Part shown: piece by piece, positions 62,351 through 64,000 of the stretch | How positions within the stretch are numbered: position 1 is the stretch's first letter | Layout of the letters: each line of letters begins with the position of its first letter | Assembly (NCBI GenBank): GCA_963082975.1 | Contig: OY720344.1 | Location: 68,600,546-68,664,545, forward strand | DNA length: 64,000 nucleotides | From: Labia minor | Lineage: Eukaryota; Arthropoda; Insecta; Dermaptera; Spongiphoridae | Direction of reading: 5' to 3' | Made by a program: the position numbers and the translations under genes | Notes under the pieces: generated by a model | The model's input: the letters and a program-made list of their open reading frames with translations, nothing else | Databases searched by the model: none | Told to the model about the DNA's origin: nothing

Positions 62351-62490
62351 ATCGACCGACGATAGTAAGGGAGGTATTGTTTTCACACCAAATTTCACAT
62401 GTGGAGATTTTTACATATTTCCACGAAACATGCATTTTCTTAACAGAAAAAAGTATTTTTAGCATGATGTCTGTCCGTCTGTCCGTCTGT
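62351..62490 (+). repeat. Family A repeat, left end only
   Basis: Only the first 140 bases, up to the GTCC/GTCT tract, are present. The copy is cut where a palindromic MITE begins. Confidence 0.75.
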
Positions 62491-62499
62491 CATTTTAAT

Positions 62500-62682
62500 A
62501 AAATGCCCTAAAAAATAGAAAATAAAATATTAATTAAACCTTGAATATTATCCTTTACATATGCCCAACAAAAAAGCGTGGGCGCATATGAACATAAGTA
62601 GTAGGTAAAGAATTTAATATTATTTTAAGCGCCCCACACTATTTTTAATTAATATTTTATTTTCTATTTTTTAGGGCATTTT
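62500..62682. mobile_element. Palindromic MITE, 38-bp arms
   Basis: aaaatgccctaaaaaatag and on to ttaattaa is repeated inverted at the right end with no visible mismatch. The centre contains gcccaacaaaaaagcgtggg. It ends the truncated family A copy at 62351. Confidence 0.75.
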
Positions 62683-63133
62683 TGATTAAAAAGCATGTAT
62701 ATTAAAAAGTTTTTAATTCGTCTTTTGTTTATAATGTATGGTAGATATTTGCAAAATCACATTAAACTATATTTAAACATTCTACATTATAATATTATAA
62801 TTATTTCTTATAATTTAATAATTTCTCAATCATCTAAAACATAATATTAGTATTATTTTCAATTATTAAAAACTTTTTAATAAGAAATTATTCAAATGTA
62901 TGGTGACTACAAATGCTTTATTTGCCAAATTTTAAAAGTTCTAAGTGCATTTAAATTATTATATTAATACGTAGATTCTTATCCGTGTTGTATTATACAA
63001 ATTTCAAATAATATATATTTAAATTAGATTAATTATGACTTAGATAAATATTATAATAGACATATTGTTTTAAATGACGAATACCCTTTACTTCAAAAAA
63101 TTGAAAATATTTATTACATTGGTATTACACATA

Positions 63134-63586
63134 TTACTTTTGGAATTTATTAATTCGTTTTTTACTAACTTTAGCTTTTTTTTTGATTGGCCGCCGAATT
63201 AATCTACTCCTTGATTTATTTTTACTTGATTTTCGTCTTATAAAATTTCTTCTTGTTTTGGATGAATTAAGAGAAAATTTTGTTGATTTTGGAATTTGTT
63301 TTTCATAAGACTTATTTGCATAAGTGCAAATATCTTCTAAACGACTTCTATACTTATATTTGGAGCCATAATGTTCTACTAATCCAAGGGCCATTGCTTT
63401 ATTTAAAACTCTTCTTACGCTCTTGTAAGCAAATTTAGGTTCTAATCCATATTCTTTAATTAAAAATTGTATTATTTTCCTTTTAGTAGCAATTCCAAAT
63501 TCTTCAACTTTACGTAAGATCAGCCTGGACAATTCTTGTTCGGAAAATGTGTGGGTATATTTATTTTGATTTAAATTAGAGCTCAT
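63134..63586 (-). CDS. Linker-histone-like winged-helix protein, intronless
   Basis: A 150-residue single-exon ORF starting MSSNLNQNKYTHTFSEQELS. Residues about 17-80 (ELSRLILRKVEEFGIATKRK, then IIQFLIKEYGLEPK and RRVLNKAMALGLVEH) fit three helices followed by a wing, as in the H1/H5 globular domain. The remaining 70 residues are dominated by Lys, Arg and Ser (KTRRNFIRRKSSKNKSRSR and later KKKAKVSKKR), like an H1 tail. It lacks the AKP repeats of somatic H1. A divergent or germ-line linker histone is the best reading; another small basic winged-helix protein is possible. A poly(A) signal on this strand (AATAAA) sits at 63110-63115, just after the TAA, supporting a complete gene. Confidence 0.6.
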   Translation of the reverse strand: MSSNLNQNKYTHTFSEQELSRLILRKVEEFGIATKRKIIQFLIKEYGLEPKFAYKSVRRVLNKAMALGLVEHYGSKYKYRSRLEDICTYANKSYEKQIPKSTKFSLNSSKTRRNFIRRKSSKNKSRSRLIRRPIKKKAKVSKKRINKFQK

Positions 63587-64000
63587 TGCTCTTGATTAAT
63601 GTTTACCTAACCAAAATTTATATAAAATCACTGCTTTCAAGATCTCTATTTAATTAAATCTGTATAACTAAATATTAAATGCTGGTAATATAATTAAATA
63701 AAATATTTATATATATATAATATGAAAGTATCTCATATGCCTGGGCTTCCGAACTAGTGGGACGGGAATTTTAATAATTACCAAATTAAAAAAAAAAATG
63801 AAATGTTACCTAAGTAATTGAAAAAATATAAATAACATTAAAAAAATAGTTATTTGGCATAGCTGAAATGGGTTGGATACTTATAGTTCTAATATTAATA
63901 TAATATCTTTTCCACTATTATTTGTTTTAATATTTTTATAATTAAATATTTATAATTTATTATATAAACACAAAATTAATTTATTATTTTTTCCAAAACA
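63587..64000. other. Upstream of the histone-like gene, no further gene seen
   Basis: AT-rich; probably contains its promoter. Confidence 0.4.

Noticed and set aside
1..64000. tRNA or rRNA genes
   Set aside because: No A-box/B-box pair with a cloverleaf or rRNA-like segment was noticed by eye; a tRNAscan-SE run would be decisive.

Overview
The window is nuclear DNA of an arthropod, probably an insect; the species cannot be fixed from the sequence. It is very AT-rich, its genes carry GT-AG introns (some over 9 kb), and it is crowded with mariner, pogo/Tigger, hAT, MULE, LINE and miniature elements. Four host genes with clear family matches are present: a beta-1,4-glucuronyltransferase (B4GAT1, 1786-27648, minus), a CLK-associated SR-rich splicing protein (CLASRP/SWAP2, 30965-37215, minus, 14 exons, complete in phase), a calmodulin-like protein (CALML4, 40801-42931, plus, 5 exons) and the 3' half of a nicotinic-type acetylcholine receptor subunit (46915-51266, minus, 5' exons not seen). 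A single-exon, linker-histone-like protein lies at 63134-63586 (minus).

Layout. 1-27.6 kb is one gene, B4GAT1, whose last two introns are transposon sinks. The 12.3 kb last intron holds a MULE relic (4089-6104), an unclassified DNA transposon with long terminal inverted repeats (7470-8833), a decayed ankyrin-repeat gene on the opposite strand (8965-10215), a hAT relic and a deleted mariner. The 8.9 kb intron before it holds a three-level nest of repeats (15869-17695), a LINE 3' end and a Tigger inside a miniature element. 27.6-42.9 kb is the gene-dense part: CLASRP and CALML4 are divergent, and a hAT with a perfect 8-bp target duplication lies between them. 42.9-51.3 kb is gene-poor apart from the receptor exons and a mariner MITE. 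51.3-64 kb is mostly repeats and plain AT-rich DNA, with a chimeric LINE relic that ends in a Helitron-like terminus, and the histone-like gene.

A dispersed repeat of about 0.6 kb (called family A here) occurs about ten times. It carries a (GTCY)n microsatellite, and an ACCGACCGACG motif occurs at one terminus and again, inverted, a little inside the other. This is the architecture described for DINE-1/mini-me/Helentron elements.

The host genes do not form a pathway. B4GAT1 acts in Golgi O-mannosyl glycan priming, CLASRP in alternative splicing, CALML4 is a non-canonical myosin/actin-bundle light-chain-like protein, and the receptor subunit is a cholinergic ion channel. The least explained items are the 7470-8833 transposon with its repeated GTGGCTTACCA motif, the young tandem ankyrin array, the paired Helitron-like ends around the chimeric LINE, and a few small GC-rich islands with codon-like composition (46.78-46.92, 54.99-55.22, 61.28-61.36 kb).
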